Source: Gilvimarinus chinensis DSM 19667 (GTDB lineage Bacteria; Pseudomonadota; Gammaproteobacteria; Pseudomonadales; Cellvibrionaceae). Taken from it: a DNA stretch of 64,000 bases. Below are positions 9,121 through 17,625 of the stretch, one piece after another (within the stretch, counting starts at the first letter, position 1; every line of letters begins with the position of its first letter). The DNA is taken from contig NZ_KB898706.1 in NCBI RefSeq assembly GCF_000377745.1, positions 186,001-250,000 of the forward strand, written 5' to 3'. A model generated the notes under the pieces. It was not told the origin of the DNA. It saw only the letters and a list, made by a program, of their open reading frames with translations, and did not search any database. The position numbers and the translations under genes are program-made.

Positions 9121-9844
9121 CGCTATGTGGGAAATTTTAGTAGTAGATGACGAGCCTCTGGCGCGTGCGCGGTTAGTACGCATGATAGATGATATTGATG
9201 GCTATCGGGTGTCGGCAGAAGCGACTAATACGTCAGAGGCTTTGCAGCAAATTGAACGGGTTGATCCAGATATCGTTCTGCTCGATATCCAAATGCCCGG
9301 CGAAAGTGGCCTGAGTGCGGCACGCCACATTGGTGAGCTTGATGACCCGCCCGCGTTGATTTTTTGTACCGCTTTCGATGAGCACGCTCTCGAGGCGTTT
9401 GCGACCGTCGCCGTGGGGTACCTGCTGAAACCAGTGCGCCGCGAGCATCTGCAACAAGCGCTGATCCGAGCGGCTAAGCCCAATAAGTTGCAGCGCGGTA
9501 CATCCAGGGCCGCGCCAGTGTGTATTACGGCAAAAACCCACAAGGGGATAGAGCGTATTCCGTTAGAGGCGGTACGTTTCTTTCTCGCCGATCAAAAATA
9601 TGTGACGGTTTATCACACTGAAGGGCAACACTTGCTGGATCAGACGCTCAAAGAGCTTGAGCAGCAGTTAGGGGACACCGTCATACGTGTGCATCGCAAT
9701 GCGTTGGTCATGCTTGAGCATGTGCGGGCCTTGGAGCGAAGCCCCGAAGGTGGCTATTGCCTGCGTTTAGTGGATCTTGAGCATAAGCCTGCCGTCAGTC
9801 GTCGTCATGCCAGTGCGGTAAAGGCGTTGTTGCAAAACCTGTAG
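9113..9844 (+). CDS. algR: LytTR-type response regulator (AlgR family)
   Basis: A 243-residue two-domain regulator. The receiver carries [12 protein letters not shown], the phosphoaccepting Asp in VLLDIQMPG and the Lys of YLLKPVR. The C-terminal LytTR DNA-binding domain starts near residue 140 ([21 protein letters not shown], then RVHRNALV). An internal ATG at 9125 gives a start closer to the P. aeruginosa AlgR N-terminus and is equally plausible. It is overlapped by algZ, its presumed kinase, and precedes hemC by about 50 nt, the conserved pseudomonad order. Confidence 0.94.
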   Translation: MDNAMWEILVVDDEPLARARLVRMIDDIDGYRVSAEATNTSEALQQIERVDPDIVLLDIQMPGESGLSAARHIGELDDPPALIFCTAFDEHALEAFATVAVGYLLKPVRREHLQQALIRAAKPNKLQRGTSRAAPVCITAKTHKGIERIPLEAVRFFLADQKYVTVYHTEGQHLLDQTLKELEQQLGDTVIRVHRNALVMLEHVRALERSPEGGYCLRLVDLEHKPAVSRRHASAVKALLQNL

Positions 9845-9896
9845 CCTTGATCAGGCTTTGTTATCATGCCTATTTTTGGGTGTCCGCAGGGGATAT

Positions 9897-10844
9897 ATGA
9901 ATAAGCTCAGTCAACGTACCGTTCGTATCGCTACACGCAAAAGTCTGCTCGCTCTGTGGCAGGCCGAATACGTAAAAGCCGAGTTGGAAAAGCACCACCC
10001 CGGACTTGTAGTGGAGTTGGTGCCGCTGACCAGTCGAGGCGACAAAATTCTCGATGTACCTTTGGCAAAAGTGGGTGGTAAAGGGCTTTTTGTCAAAGAG
10101 CTGGAGCAGGCAATGTTGGCGGGTGAGGCCGATATCGCCGTACACTCAATGAAAGACGTGCCCATGGAATTTCCTGAGGGTTTGGGGTTAGCGGTGATCT
10201 GCGAGCGAGAAGACCCACGTGACGCCTTTGTGAGCAATACCTTTAAAACCCTTGAAGAGCTGCCGGCGGGCAGTGTGGTGGGTACCTCGAGCTTGCGCCG
10301 CCAGTGTCAGGTTTTAGCCTCAAGGCCTGATTTGAGTGTGAAATTTTTACGCGGTAATGTGCAAACAAGGCTGCGAAAGTTAGATGACGGTGAGTTTGAT
10401 GCAATAATTCTTGCCAGTGCGGGCCTGATTCGCCTGGAGCTTGAGCCGCGTATCACTAGCTATATGGCTCCGGAGTTAAGTCTGCCCGCCGGCGGGCAGG
10501 GCGCCGTGGGTATCGAGTGTCGAACCGATGATGTTGAGCTTCAACAATTGCTGGCGCCCTTGCACCACGCTCCGACAGCTGTTTGCGTCGAAGCCGAGCG
10601 CGCCATGAACCGCCGACTGGAAGGCGGTTGTCAGGTGCCTATTGCCTGTTATGCCGTGCGGGAGAATGACCAGTTATGGTTGCGCGGGTTGGTCGGCGCA
10701 GTGGATGGTTCAACAATATTGTTTGAAGAAGACCGTGGCCCGGAGGGCTCTGCTGAGGCCATGGGCATTGCTATGGCTGAGCGTTTACTGGCCGCCGGGG
10801 CGGATAAAATTCTTGCCCAAGTCTACGGTCGCTCCTTGCAATGA
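9897..10844 (+). CDS. hemC: Hydroxymethylbilane synthase (porphobilinogen deaminase)
   Basis: 315 residues, typical for HemC, which polymerises four porphobilinogens to hydroxymethylbilane in tetrapyrrole synthesis. Visible motifs are [21 protein letters not shown] (catalytic Asp region), [10 protein letters not shown], and EGGCQVPIA with the Cys that carries the dipyrromethane cofactor. ATG 9897 has AGGGG at proper spacing; the upstream in-frame extension was discarded. First gene of a tightly packed run through hemD, hemX and hemY, joined to hemD by an ATGA overlap. Confidence 0.98.
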   Translation: MNKLSQRTVRIATRKSLLALWQAEYVKAELEKHHPGLVVELVPLTSRGDKILDVPLAKVGGKGLFVKELEQAMLAGEADIAVHSMKDVPMEFPEGLGLAVICEREDPRDAFVSNTFKTLEELPAGSVVGTSSLRRQCQVLASRPDLSVKFLRGNVQTRLRKLDDGEFDAIILASAGLIRLELEPRITSYMAPELSLPAGGQGAVGIECRTDDVELQQLLAPLHHAPTAVCVEAERAMNRRLEGGCQVPIACYAVRENDQLWLRGLVGAVDGSTILFEEDRGPEGSAEAMGIAMAERLLAAGADKILAQVYGRSLQ

Positions 10845-11629
10845 ACGATTGGCGTTTGCTGATTACCCGGCCCGAACCGATGGCAAGTCAGTGGCAGCAC
10901 TGGCTGAGAGGGCAGGGTTATAGCGCAGATGTCATCTGCGCAATGGTTATAGAGCCGGTTTCGTTAGACGACGAAGTGCAGGCGGTAAAATCGATTATTC
11001 TGGATATTGATCAATACCAAAAGGCACTGTTTGTGAGTCGTAATGCGGCTCATTACGCCAGCGAGTGGCTGGATGACTATTGGCCCCAGTGGCCCGTGGG
11101 ACTAGAGTGCTTTGCAGTGGGGCGGGGTACAGCCGAAGCTCTGGCTAACGTTGATATTCCGGTGAGCGCCTTGGGCGGTGATGCTTCTTCGATGAACAGT
11201 GAGCATTTATTGGCCGAACCCGCGTTACAGAATGTCGCCGGGGAGAAGGTCGTCATATTTCGTGGTCGCGGTGGCCGCGAGTTGATGACCGAAACACTTC
11301 GAGCGCGTGGTGCGTTGGTTCGTCATTGCGAACTATATCACCGCACCCTGGCCACCAGCAGCGCCCAGGCTTTGCGTCAATGGCTTGAAATGGCCTTGCC
11401 CGAAGATTTGATTACGGTACACAGTGGCGAAAGTTTAAAGAATGTATATCAGCTAGCGCAGCACGAAGGTGTTGCCGAGCGCCTACTGCGCTTACCTGTG
11501 CTTGTACCGGGTGAGCGAGTGGCCCGCCAGGCTCAGGAGCTTGGTTTTACGCAAGTGCTGCAGGCTCGCAATGCGGGCAATGTGGCGATGTTGGAACAAA
11601 TTCAGGCATATCGCCAAACCCTGGTTTAA
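10841..11629 (+). CDS. hemD: Uroporphyrinogen-III synthase
   Basis: A 262-residue protein beginning with [13 protein letters not shown], the usual HemD N-terminus, and containing the [10 protein letters not shown] and TVHSGESL segments of the two-domain fold. It cyclises hydroxymethylbilane with D-ring inversion. Sequence conservation in this family is low, so position directly after hemC (ATGA overlap) is part of the identification. hemX follows after 25 nt. Confidence 0.95.
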   Translation: MNDWRLLITRPEPMASQWQHWLRGQGYSADVICAMVIEPVSLDDEVQAVKSIILDIDQYQKALFVSRNAAHYASEWLDDYWPQWPVGLECFAVGRGTAEALANVDIPVSALGGDASSMNSEHLLAEPALQNVAGEKVVIFRGRGGRELMTETLRARGALVRHCELYHRTLATSSAQALRQWLEMALPEDLITVHSGESLKNVYQLAQHEGVAERLLRLPVLVPGERVARQAQELGFTQVLQARNAGNVAMLEQIQAYRQTLV

Positions 11630-11654
11630 CCCAGGCCGAGTAGGAGAAATACTC

Positions 11655-12818
11655 ATGTCAGATACCCCCAAGGAACACCCTGAAAGTGAGACAGAGCAGA
11701 CGCAGGTGCCGGTTGAGGCGGGTAAAGCTAGGCGGGATGGTAAAACGAAGAGCCGTCAAAAAAAATCTGCTGGTGGTGGCGTTGCCTGGTTTTGTTTACT
11801 GCTGTTAATTGGGGTGACTGCCGCTGGAACCTGGTACGGCTGGCAGATGTGGCAACAATTACAGACTTTGCAGGCGCGTGAGATACCTGTGCCTACGCAG
11901 AGCCCTGAACCATTCGATGCCGCTCCACTTGAGCGCCAACTGGCTCAGTTAAAAAGTCAAAACGGCTTGCTTAGTCAAAAGCTTGAAGAGTTAGCCGGTG
12001 CGGGCATCGATCCGGCGGTGGTGCGCTCTTTGGCAGCCGATGTCGGCTCAGTGCAAAGCCGGCTTGATGCAATGGCGGATACCTCTCGGGACGATTGGAA
12101 GCTGGCTGAAGCTGCATTCTTACTTCGCCTTGCCAACCAAAAAGTGTTAGTAGAGCACAATAGTGCCGAGGCTTTGGCTCTGGCACAAGCGGCGGATAAA
12201 ATTTTAAAAGAACAGGATGATCCAGGCCTATTCGCCATACGTGAGGTGCTTAGCCAAGAGTTGATCGAGCTGAAAATGGTCGAGCCGGTGGATCGAGAAG
12301 GGATTTATCTGCAGTTGCAGGCACTGATCCTTCAAGTTGAAGAGCTGCCATTGCTAGAGTCTTTTCAACGCGAACTACCGGTGGCCCCCCATTCTTCTGC
12401 CCGGGTGCCAGAGGCCAATGTGGATGTATGGACCCGCATTAAAGCGAGTGTTATGAATGGACTGAAAACCCTAGCCTCGCTGGTACGAGTGAATAATTAT
12501 GCCGAGCCTGTAGAGCCGTTGTTGGGGCCCGAGCAGGCTTGGTTTTTACGCCAGAATTTACAGCTGATGTTAGAGCAGGCCCAAATTGCATTGCTGCGAG
12601 AAGAGTCACAGGTCTATCACCAAAGCTTAAGGCGTGCCAAAGGCTGGTTGGAAACTTACTTTTCTCGCAATGCGCAGATGCAAGTGGTGAGCAGCGAGCT
12701 GCAAAAGTTAGATGAGCTTTCTATAAAAGTTGAAGTGCCAGACATCAGTTCAGCACAGCAACAATTACAGAACTATATCGACCGGCTGCATAAAGTTTCT
12801 GAGGGGCAGACACCATGA
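11655..12818 (+). CDS. hemX: HemX family membrane protein
   Basis: 387 residues. A charged, low-complexity N-terminus (about 1-45) is followed by one transmembrane helix (WFCLLLLIGVTAAGTWYGWQMW), a coiled coil (LERQLAQLKSQNGLLSQKLEEL) and a helical C-terminal domain. HemX is often annotated as uroporphyrinogen-III methyltransferase, but the proteobacterial hemX product lacks that fold and its biochemical role is unsettled. ATG 11655 has TAGGAG eight bases upstream; the longer frame starting inside hemD was rejected. ATGA overlap with hemY. Confidence 0.92.
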   Translation: MSDTPKEHPESETEQTQVPVEAGKARRDGKTKSRQKKSAGGGVAWFCLLLLIGVTAAGTWYGWQMWQQLQTLQAREIPVPTQSPEPFDAAPLERQLAQLKSQNGLLSQKLEELAGAGIDPAVVRSLAADVGSVQSRLDAMADTSRDDWKLAEAAFLLRLANQKVLVEHNSAEALALAQAADKILKEQDDPGLFAIREVLSQELIELKMVEPVDREGIYLQLQALILQVEELPLLESFQRELPVAPHSSARVPEANVDVWTRIKASVMNGLKTLASLVRVNNYAEPVEPLLGPEQAWFLRQNLQLMLEQAQIALLREESQVYHQSLRRAKGWLETYFSRNAQMQVVSSELQKLDELSIKVEVPDISSAQQQLQNYIDRLHKVSEGQTP

Positions 12819-14041
12819 AAAAAAGGTTGATTCTGCTGTTGTTGTTCATGCTGCTGGGAGCATTGGTGTTTCAGCTAATGCGTTACGACAGCGGCTACGT
12901 TTTGATTGCCTACGCCTCCACAACGGTAGAAATGAGTGTGTGGACGGCATTGATGCTTTTTTTACTCTTAGCCTTTGCCGTTTATTGGGTTGGGCGCTTG
13001 GTGCGTGGTGGCCGCAAAGTTGTTCGGTTTATTGGCAGTGGGCGACGCCAGTCAATGAGTGCCCAATCACAAACCATGACAGCGTTAGTAGACTTTATTG
13101 AAGGTAATTGGTTGGTGGCTCGCAAGAAGCTCATAAAGTCTGCGGATAAGTCCATCAATCCACTGGTTAATTACCTGGCCGCAGCCCGTTGCTCGTACGA
13201 ACTTAAAGATTTTTCTGGGGCGCTGGATTTATTGCATAAAGCTGAGAAAAGCCGCGAAAGCAGTGAGCTTGCGGTGGCTTTGACCCAGGCAAGAATGCAG
13301 TTGGGAAGTCGTCGTTACGAACAGTGTCTGGCTACTCTCAAGCGCATTAAACGCAGCGCACCTGAGCACCCAGTGGTGCTCGATTTGCTTGCTAATGTGT
13401 ATTGGGAGCTGGATGATATTGATGCGCTTGAAGAGCTGTTGCCGAGCTTGCGTCGCCTGAAAGTGCGCAATAATGAGGATTTACGCTCGCTTGAAATCAA
13501 TGTTTACTTGCGTCAGCTGCAGCTTCTGGAGAAGCGCCACAAGAAGTTGCAAGATATACCCATGAGCAAGTCAGCGTTGGACAGCATCTGGTCAAGGGTC
13601 CCAGCGGCACAACAGAAAGAACCTGAACTCATGGCTGGTTTTGCTGCTGTGCTATTACGGTTGGGCTGCGATGAGGATGCTGAGCCCATGCTGGCAAAAG
13701 CATTGCAAAAGCAATGGCGTGAAGAGTGGGTTGAGCTTTATGGCCACACGAAGGGCGCTAACCCTAAAGCCCAGTTGAAAACTGCGGCAGCATGGCAAAA
13801 ACAACAGGGCTCGGATGCAGTATTGCTTGCAGCACTTGGGCGTATATGTACGCGTAATCAGCTATGGGGAAAGGCGAAAGATTATTTTCGAGAGTCGCTG
13901 GATGTCGCTCCAAAAGCGGATGTGTATCTTGAGTTGGGTTTGCTACTAGAGCAGCTTGGTGAATCTGATAACGGTGCAGCCCTTTATCGGGAGGCTCTGC
14001 ATTATTTGGCTCGCTCCCAGCAAGAGCTGCCACTGCCATGA
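12815..14041 (+). CDS. hemY: HemY family TPR membrane protein
   Basis: 408 residues. Two N-terminal transmembrane helices (about 4-22 and 43-65) are followed by a soluble domain of TPR-like helix pairs (SYELKDFSGALDLLHKAEK and several more). This HemY is unrelated to protoporphyrinogen oxidase despite the name; it is an inner-membrane protein tied to haem metabolism by genetics and synteny. It overlaps hemX and the downstream cupin gene by 4 nt each, so all are probably one operon with hemC-hemD. Confidence 0.93.
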   Translation: MKKRLILLLLFMLLGALVFQLMRYDSGYVLIAYASTTVEMSVWTALMLFLLLAFAVYWVGRLVRGGRKVVRFIGSGRRQSMSAQSQTMTALVDFIEGNWLVARKKLIKSADKSINPLVNYLAAARCSYELKDFSGALDLLHKAEKSRESSELAVALTQARMQLGSRRYEQCLATLKRIKRSAPEHPVVLDLLANVYWELDDIDALEELLPSLRRLKVRNNEDLRSLEINVYLRQLQLLEKRHKKLQDIPMSKSALDSIWSRVPAAQQKEPELMAGFAAVLLRLGCDEDAEPMLAKALQKQWREEWVELYGHTKGANPKAQLKTAAAWQKQQGSDAVLLAALGRICTRNQLWGKAKDYFRESLDVAPKADVYLELGLLLEQLGESDNGAALYREALHYLARSQQELPLP

Positions 14042-14370
14042 GTTCAGATAAGGTTGCGAACTTATTTGCTGATATTCCGGAGAAACTGCCCCAAGAGTTG
14101 AGCTCTCTACTGCTTGAAGGGAAAAATGTACGCATTGAGAGAATTGTTTCTTTGGGCCATAGCTCAAAACCTGGGTTTTGGTATCAGCAAAATGAGCATG
14201 AGTGGGTGGTGTTGTTAACGGGCGGTGCATTACTGAGGTGGGAAGATGGCCGGGAGGAGACGTTAGCTCCCGGTGATTATGTTTATATTCCCGCGGGTGA
14301 AAAGCACCGCGTCGAGGGCACTTTGGCAGGGGAGCACTCGGTTTGGCTGGCGATCTTTTTTACTCAGTAA
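14038..14370 (+). CDS. Small cupin-domain protein
   Basis: 110 residues forming a single cupin barrel. GFWYQQNEHEWVVLLTGGALL and PGDYVYIPAGEKHRVEGT correspond to the two cupin motifs; potential metal ligands include His and Glu in NEHEW and the His of EKHR. It overlaps the hemY stop by 4 nt (ATGA), so it is likely translated with the hem operon. The closing segment SVWLAIFFTQ is typical of a compact cupin in gammaproteobacteria with no defined substrate. Function unknown. Confidence 0.85.
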   Translation: MSSDKVANLFADIPEKLPQELSSLLLEGKNVRIERIVSLGHSSKPGFWYQQNEHEWVVLLTGGALLRWEDGREETLAPGDYVYIPAGEKHRVEGTLAGEHSVWLAIFFTQ

Positions 14371-14381
14371 ATAAAGGTGTG

Positions 14382-14624
14382 TTACGTATCCGGCAGGCGG
14401 GATGCCCACAGGGCGAGCTTGTGTTGAATCGTTTTTTGGGAAACTTGATCTTCAGGGAGGGGTTGAATCAGTTTGTCATGGGTAAGCAAGCGATATAGAT
14501 ACAGAGCACGTTCCGCAGCAGAGTCGTCGGGGGAGAACCTGGCCGCACCTCGCTTTTCGGCGTAAGAACTTCCGACTTTCAAGGCTTTTTTAAAGAACTC
14601 TTTTTCATTTTCCAGCTTTTTCAT
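14382..14624 (-). CDS. Small conserved protein, DUF5062-like
   Basis: An 80-residue, highly charged, probably helical cytosolic protein (MKKLENEKEFFKKALKVG; AEKRGAARFSPDDSAAERAL). The pattern resembles a short gammaproteobacterial family I remember as DUF5062; that match is from memory. The ATG has AGGGG five bases upstream, supporting real translation. It is convergent with the cupin gene. Function unknown. Confidence 0.72.
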   Translation of the reverse strand: MKKLENEKEFFKKALKVGSSYAEKRGAARFSPDDSAAERALYLYRLLTHDKLIQPLPEDQVSQKTIQHKLALWASRLPDT

Positions 14625-14957
14625 GCATACCCCTTATAGGTTTATATCTTCGTAGCATGTGACTTATTTGCTTGGATGGTATTGGTGCGTTTATAGCGTA
14701 AAGCAATTATAGGCAGCTGCCCGCGAAGTAAACAACCAGTTCAGAGCGGGGCAATGAGAGTTAACTGAGCTTCTGGCAGTGAAGCGGTTTTGCTAGAAAG
14801 TGATTTAATCTAATACGGTGGTGAAGTACGACTGCAGAGAACAATGGCGGGCGGGTAATCCAGAGAAATCAATTTACAGCAAAGCCTGGAGGCAACGGCT
14901 GAACCGTTCAGGTGAGGTCTTATTAACAAAGCGGCTAAAAAGCCGCTTTGTTAGCTG
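14625..14957. other. Intergenic stretch without a recognised gene
   Basis: The 333 bp between the DUF5062-like gene and the next small gene hold no convincing ORF. Both flanking genes are on the minus strand, so this region contains the promoter of the former and the terminator of the latter (14925-14952). A short inverted repeat AACGG-ctgaa-CCGTT lies near 14894. No RNA family was recognised. Confidence 0.6.
14925..14952 (-). terminator. Strong hairpin terminator of the DUF6316-like gene
   Basis: Twelve perfect base pairs, AACAAAGCGGCT (14925-14936) and AGCCGCTTTGTT (14941-14952), with a 4-nt AAAA/TTTT loop, six bases past the stop of the minus-strand gene. Confidence 0.75.
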
Positions 14958-15182
14958 TTAAGCCGCGCGATAGCGTTCAATTATTTTTGCGGCTTCGGGG
15001 GCAGAGGCACAAATAAAATCGATAAATTCGCCCACACCAACTTCGGCGGCCTGGCGGGTGTCGAAGGGGCCAATGTCTACACCTTCACGGGTTTGATAGT
15101 ACCAGTAGCCAGACTTTTCCACGAAGCGTCCGCTGCGAGGTGGAATGTCTCCTTGTTCGCCTTTTCTATGGTCGTTGATCAT
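14958..15182 (-). CDS. Small conserved protein, DUF6316-like
   Basis: 74 residues: an acidic/basic N-terminus, RSGRFVEKSGYWYYQTREG, GPFDTRQAAEVGVGEFIDF and a helical tail. The GYWYYxTREGxxxGPF pattern belongs to a short gammaproteobacterial family I recall as DUF6316 (from memory). A longer frame starts at 15245, but ATG 15182 is preceded by GAAGGAAG at ideal spacing and was chosen. Function unknown; the fold may be a small beta sheet followed by helices. Confidence 0.72.
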   Translation of the reverse strand: MINDHRKGEQGDIPPRSGRFVEKSGYWYYQTREGVDIGPFDTRQAAEVGVGEFIDFICASAPEAAKIIERYRAA

Positions 15183-15250
15183 CGTATCTTCCTTCAGTTC
15201 AATGTCCTCGTCCTGCGTGCCACAGCTCAGCTCCTGCTTCAACACGCACT

Positions 15251-15275
15251 GCGTATACCCTTTTGAATTATACGC
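15251..15275. repeat. Short inverted repeat between small gene and yibQ
   Basis: GCGTATA (15251-15257) and TATACGC (15269-15275) form a 7-bp stem just past the yibQ stop on the minus strand. It may be a weak terminator; no T-run. Confidence 0.35.
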
Positions 15276-15284
15276 TTCTCAGCC

Positions 15285-16199
15285 TTAGCTGTTTATATCG
15301 TATTTCTCTACTGGGGTTTTGGCTTCATAACCCCTTTGCATCAAGTACTGTAAATACCACCACTTTTTTGTCGTATGGCTTTGTTGGGTGACGACTAAAG
15401 GCGGGCGCAACATGGCCGGAGGTAGGGGGCATGCCTGAGTTCCGGGAGGGGCTTTGTAAGCGAGTTGTGAGGCAGGTACCAAGGTAACCTTAGCCTTTTC
15501 TAGCATGGTGGCCGCCTGCTCCAGTACATCTAAAGTTTCTGGATAGGGGTGGCCAATAGCAATTGCCTGGCCACGGCGTTGAGCGAGGGCGATCGCGCGT
15601 TCAAGTTGTTGAGTGATGAGCTGACGATCACGCTGGTGGTCGAGAAATACATCTCTTTGAGCGCTGGGTAATCCGTAGGCTGCAGCCACTTCAAATGCTC
15701 TGCTGGAGGCGGTGGTGCGACTATCAACGAAATAGAGGTTTCGTTTAGCGGCCTCCCCCATGACCCAGCCCATGTAGCGAGGTTGCGGGGTCAGCGCGCT
15801 ACCGGTGTGGTTGTTGAGTCCCTTTATGCCTGGTATCTGATTAAGACTGTGTTGCAGACTGGCGATAAATTCTGCACGGCTCAAGTCCTCGGTTAAAGCG
15901 CCTGGGCCTAGGTTAAGGCCGGCCATGTTGGCCATGGGGGTGTGTAATATGAGTTCTTTATCATGCGCTTTGCCTTGTTGGGCTAATGTTTGAGCATGGG
16001 GGGTAGAGGGCAATAGCGCTAAGGTGTAGGCACCGGGTAGCGCTATCGTACGCAGCCCGGATTCCAGGTTGTAACCAAGGTCGTCAATTATAATGGCAAG
16101 CCTTGCGGGTGGAGGCGCGGCTTGCGTATTTAAGACATAACACAAGCTCAATAGCACAGTGGCCAGGAGCTGTTTAGGGGCGAACAAGCGGGGCGTCAT
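15285..16199 (-). CDS. yibQ: Divergent polysaccharide deacetylase family protein (YibQ-like)
   Basis: 304 residues with an N-terminal signal sequence (LLATVLLSLCYVLNTQA) and then LAIIIDDLGYN, the signature of the divergent polysaccharide deacetylase family (NodB-like barrel). Other conserved pieces are LHTPMA, LNNHTGSALT and AIGHPYPET. The exported enzyme presumably acts in the periplasm on an acetylated glycan; the substrate is not established for this family. The start overlaps the ctpA 3' end by 26 nt, and the order gpmI-envC-ctpA-yibQ mirrors E. coli gpmM-envC-yibQ, linking it to envelope and division functions. Confidence 0.9.
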   Translation of the reverse strand: MTPRLFAPKQLLATVLLSLCYVLNTQAAPPPARLAIIIDDLGYNLESGLRTIALPGAYTLALLPSTPHAQTLAQQGKAHDKELILHTPMANMAGLNLGPGALTEDLSRAEFIASLQHSLNQIPGIKGLNNHTGSALTPQPRYMGWVMGEAAKRNLYFVDSRTTASSRAFEVAAAYGLPSAQRDVFLDHQRDRQLITQQLERAIALAQRRGQAIAIGHPYPETLDVLEQAATMLEKAKVTLVPASQLAYKAPPGTQACPLPPAMLRPPLVVTQQSHTTKKWWYLQYLMQRGYEAKTPVEKYDINS

Positions 16200-17538
16200 T
16201 ATTATTTTCAGGCTGCTGGCGAAAAATGTTTAAACCTTTGAGTAAATTAAGGGCTTCGTGCAGTTGATTATCATTGGCCAGCAGAGAGGCGCTGCTATTG
16301 CGTTTGCTTTCTCGCGCTTTACTACCAACTTCCGCTTTGCCGTTGTCATTGTTTAAGTGTCCGGCCAAGTCTGCTTCTGTGGTGCGTAGGCGAGGTTTTA
16401 CGGCAGTGACTTTGGCGCGCTCTACTACCACATCGGGTTCTATCCCCTGGGCCTGAATCGAACGGCCGCTGGGGGTGTAATAACGAGCCGTGGTGAGCTT
16501 TATTGCACGGCTTTCCGTAATGGGGACAACGGTTTGCACTGAGCCTTTACCGAAGCTTCTCGTTCCCATAATTACCGCGCGATGTTGGTCTTGCAGGGCT
16601 CCAGCGACAATCTCGGACGCCGATGCAGAACCATCGTTTATGAGTACTACCACAGGAAGGCCGTTTAAGAGATCGCCAGGGTTGGCGTTATATTGACTGT
16701 AGCTGCTTTCCAGGCGGCCCTCGGTGTAGACCACTAAACCGCCATCGAGGAAGGCATCTGCGACATCAACTGACGCTTGTAAAACACCGCCAGGGTTGTT
16801 GCGGAGATCCAAAATGACACCACTGGTATTGGGGTAATCTTGCAGAGCCTTTTCCAGCTTGCTGTGTACATCACGCCCCGTATTAACCTGAAAGGTGGCA
16901 ATCCTCAGATAGAGGTAATGATCGTCCAGCATCTTGGTGCGCACACTGCGTACTTTAATGATGTCGCGGGTTATGGTCAGGTCAAAGGGTTGGTCGACGC
17001 CCTCGCGCACGATAGTAACGGTTAAATCACTGCCTTTAGGCCCTCGCATAATGGCAACGGCTTCGTTTAAATTCATTCCTTTGACCGGTTGGTCGCCCAA
17101 GCGAATGATTAAGTCTCCCGCTTCAACCCCCGCTTTTTGCGCCGGCGTGTCGTCGATTGGTGATATGACTTTGACGAAGCCGTTTTCCATACCGACTTCG
17201 ATGCCAAGGCCGCCAAATTCGCCCGAGGTGTTCACTTGTAAATCTTCAAACGATTCCGCGTCCAGGTAAGCAGAGTGGGGGTCTAGCTCGGCCATCATGC
17301 CTTTAATGGCGTATTCCAGAAGCTCGGTATCACTAAGTTCTTCGACGTAACTGGAGCGAATGTGATCGTACACGCGGGTGAAGGTACGTAAATCTTCGAG
17401 CGGTAGTAGCGCTTTAGTAGATTCGGAGCTCGCTTCAGAGGTGTGTGTCTCTCGCGTCTCGGCAGGCTGCGCCCACCCAGGAGATGCCGTTGCCAGCATC
17501 AAAGCCGCAAGTGTAAATAGAGATCCGACAAAACGCAT
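16174..17538 (-). CDS. ctpA: C-terminal processing peptidase, S41 family
   Basis: 454 residues with a signal peptide (MRFVGSLFTLAALMLATASPGWA). A PDZ domain around residues 90-175 (FGGLGIEVGMENGFVKVISP, GVEAGDLIIRLGDQPV) sits inside an S41 protease whose serine lies in GSASASEIV and general-base lysine in RSFGKGSVQ. CtpA-type proteases act in the periplasm, often degrading cell-wall hydrolases with a TPR lipoprotein partner. The ATG at 17538 has AGGAG six bases upstream; the upstream in-frame ATG at 17562 lacks that. It lies between envC and yibQ, consistent with control of murein hydrolase activity. Confidence 0.95.
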   Translation of the reverse strand: MRFVGSLFTLAALMLATASPGWAQPAETRETHTSEASSESTKALLPLEDLRTFTRVYDHIRSSYVEELSDTELLEYAIKGMMAELDPHSAYLDAESFEDLQVNTSGEFGGLGIEVGMENGFVKVISPIDDTPAQKAGVEAGDLIIRLGDQPVKGMNLNEAVAIMRGPKGSDLTVTIVREGVDQPFDLTITRDIIKVRSVRTKMLDDHYLYLRIATFQVNTGRDVHSKLEKALQDYPNTSGVILDLRNNPGGVLQASVDVADAFLDGGLVVYTEGRLESSYSQYNANPGDLLNGLPVVVLINDGSASASEIVAGALQDQHRAVIMGTRSFGKGSVQTVVPITESRAIKLTTARYYTPSGRSIQAQGIEPDVVVERAKVTAVKPRLRTTEADLAGHLNNDNGKAEVGSKARESKRNSSASLLANDNQLHEALNLLKGLNIFRQQPENNNDAPLVRP

Positions 17539-17625
17539 GAGTGTCTCCTGCAGGGTGCGCAAGGTGTTGGGCGCACAGTGTAACGTTTACTAATAATCAG
17601 GGTTGATGGCGCCGGGCATCAAGAC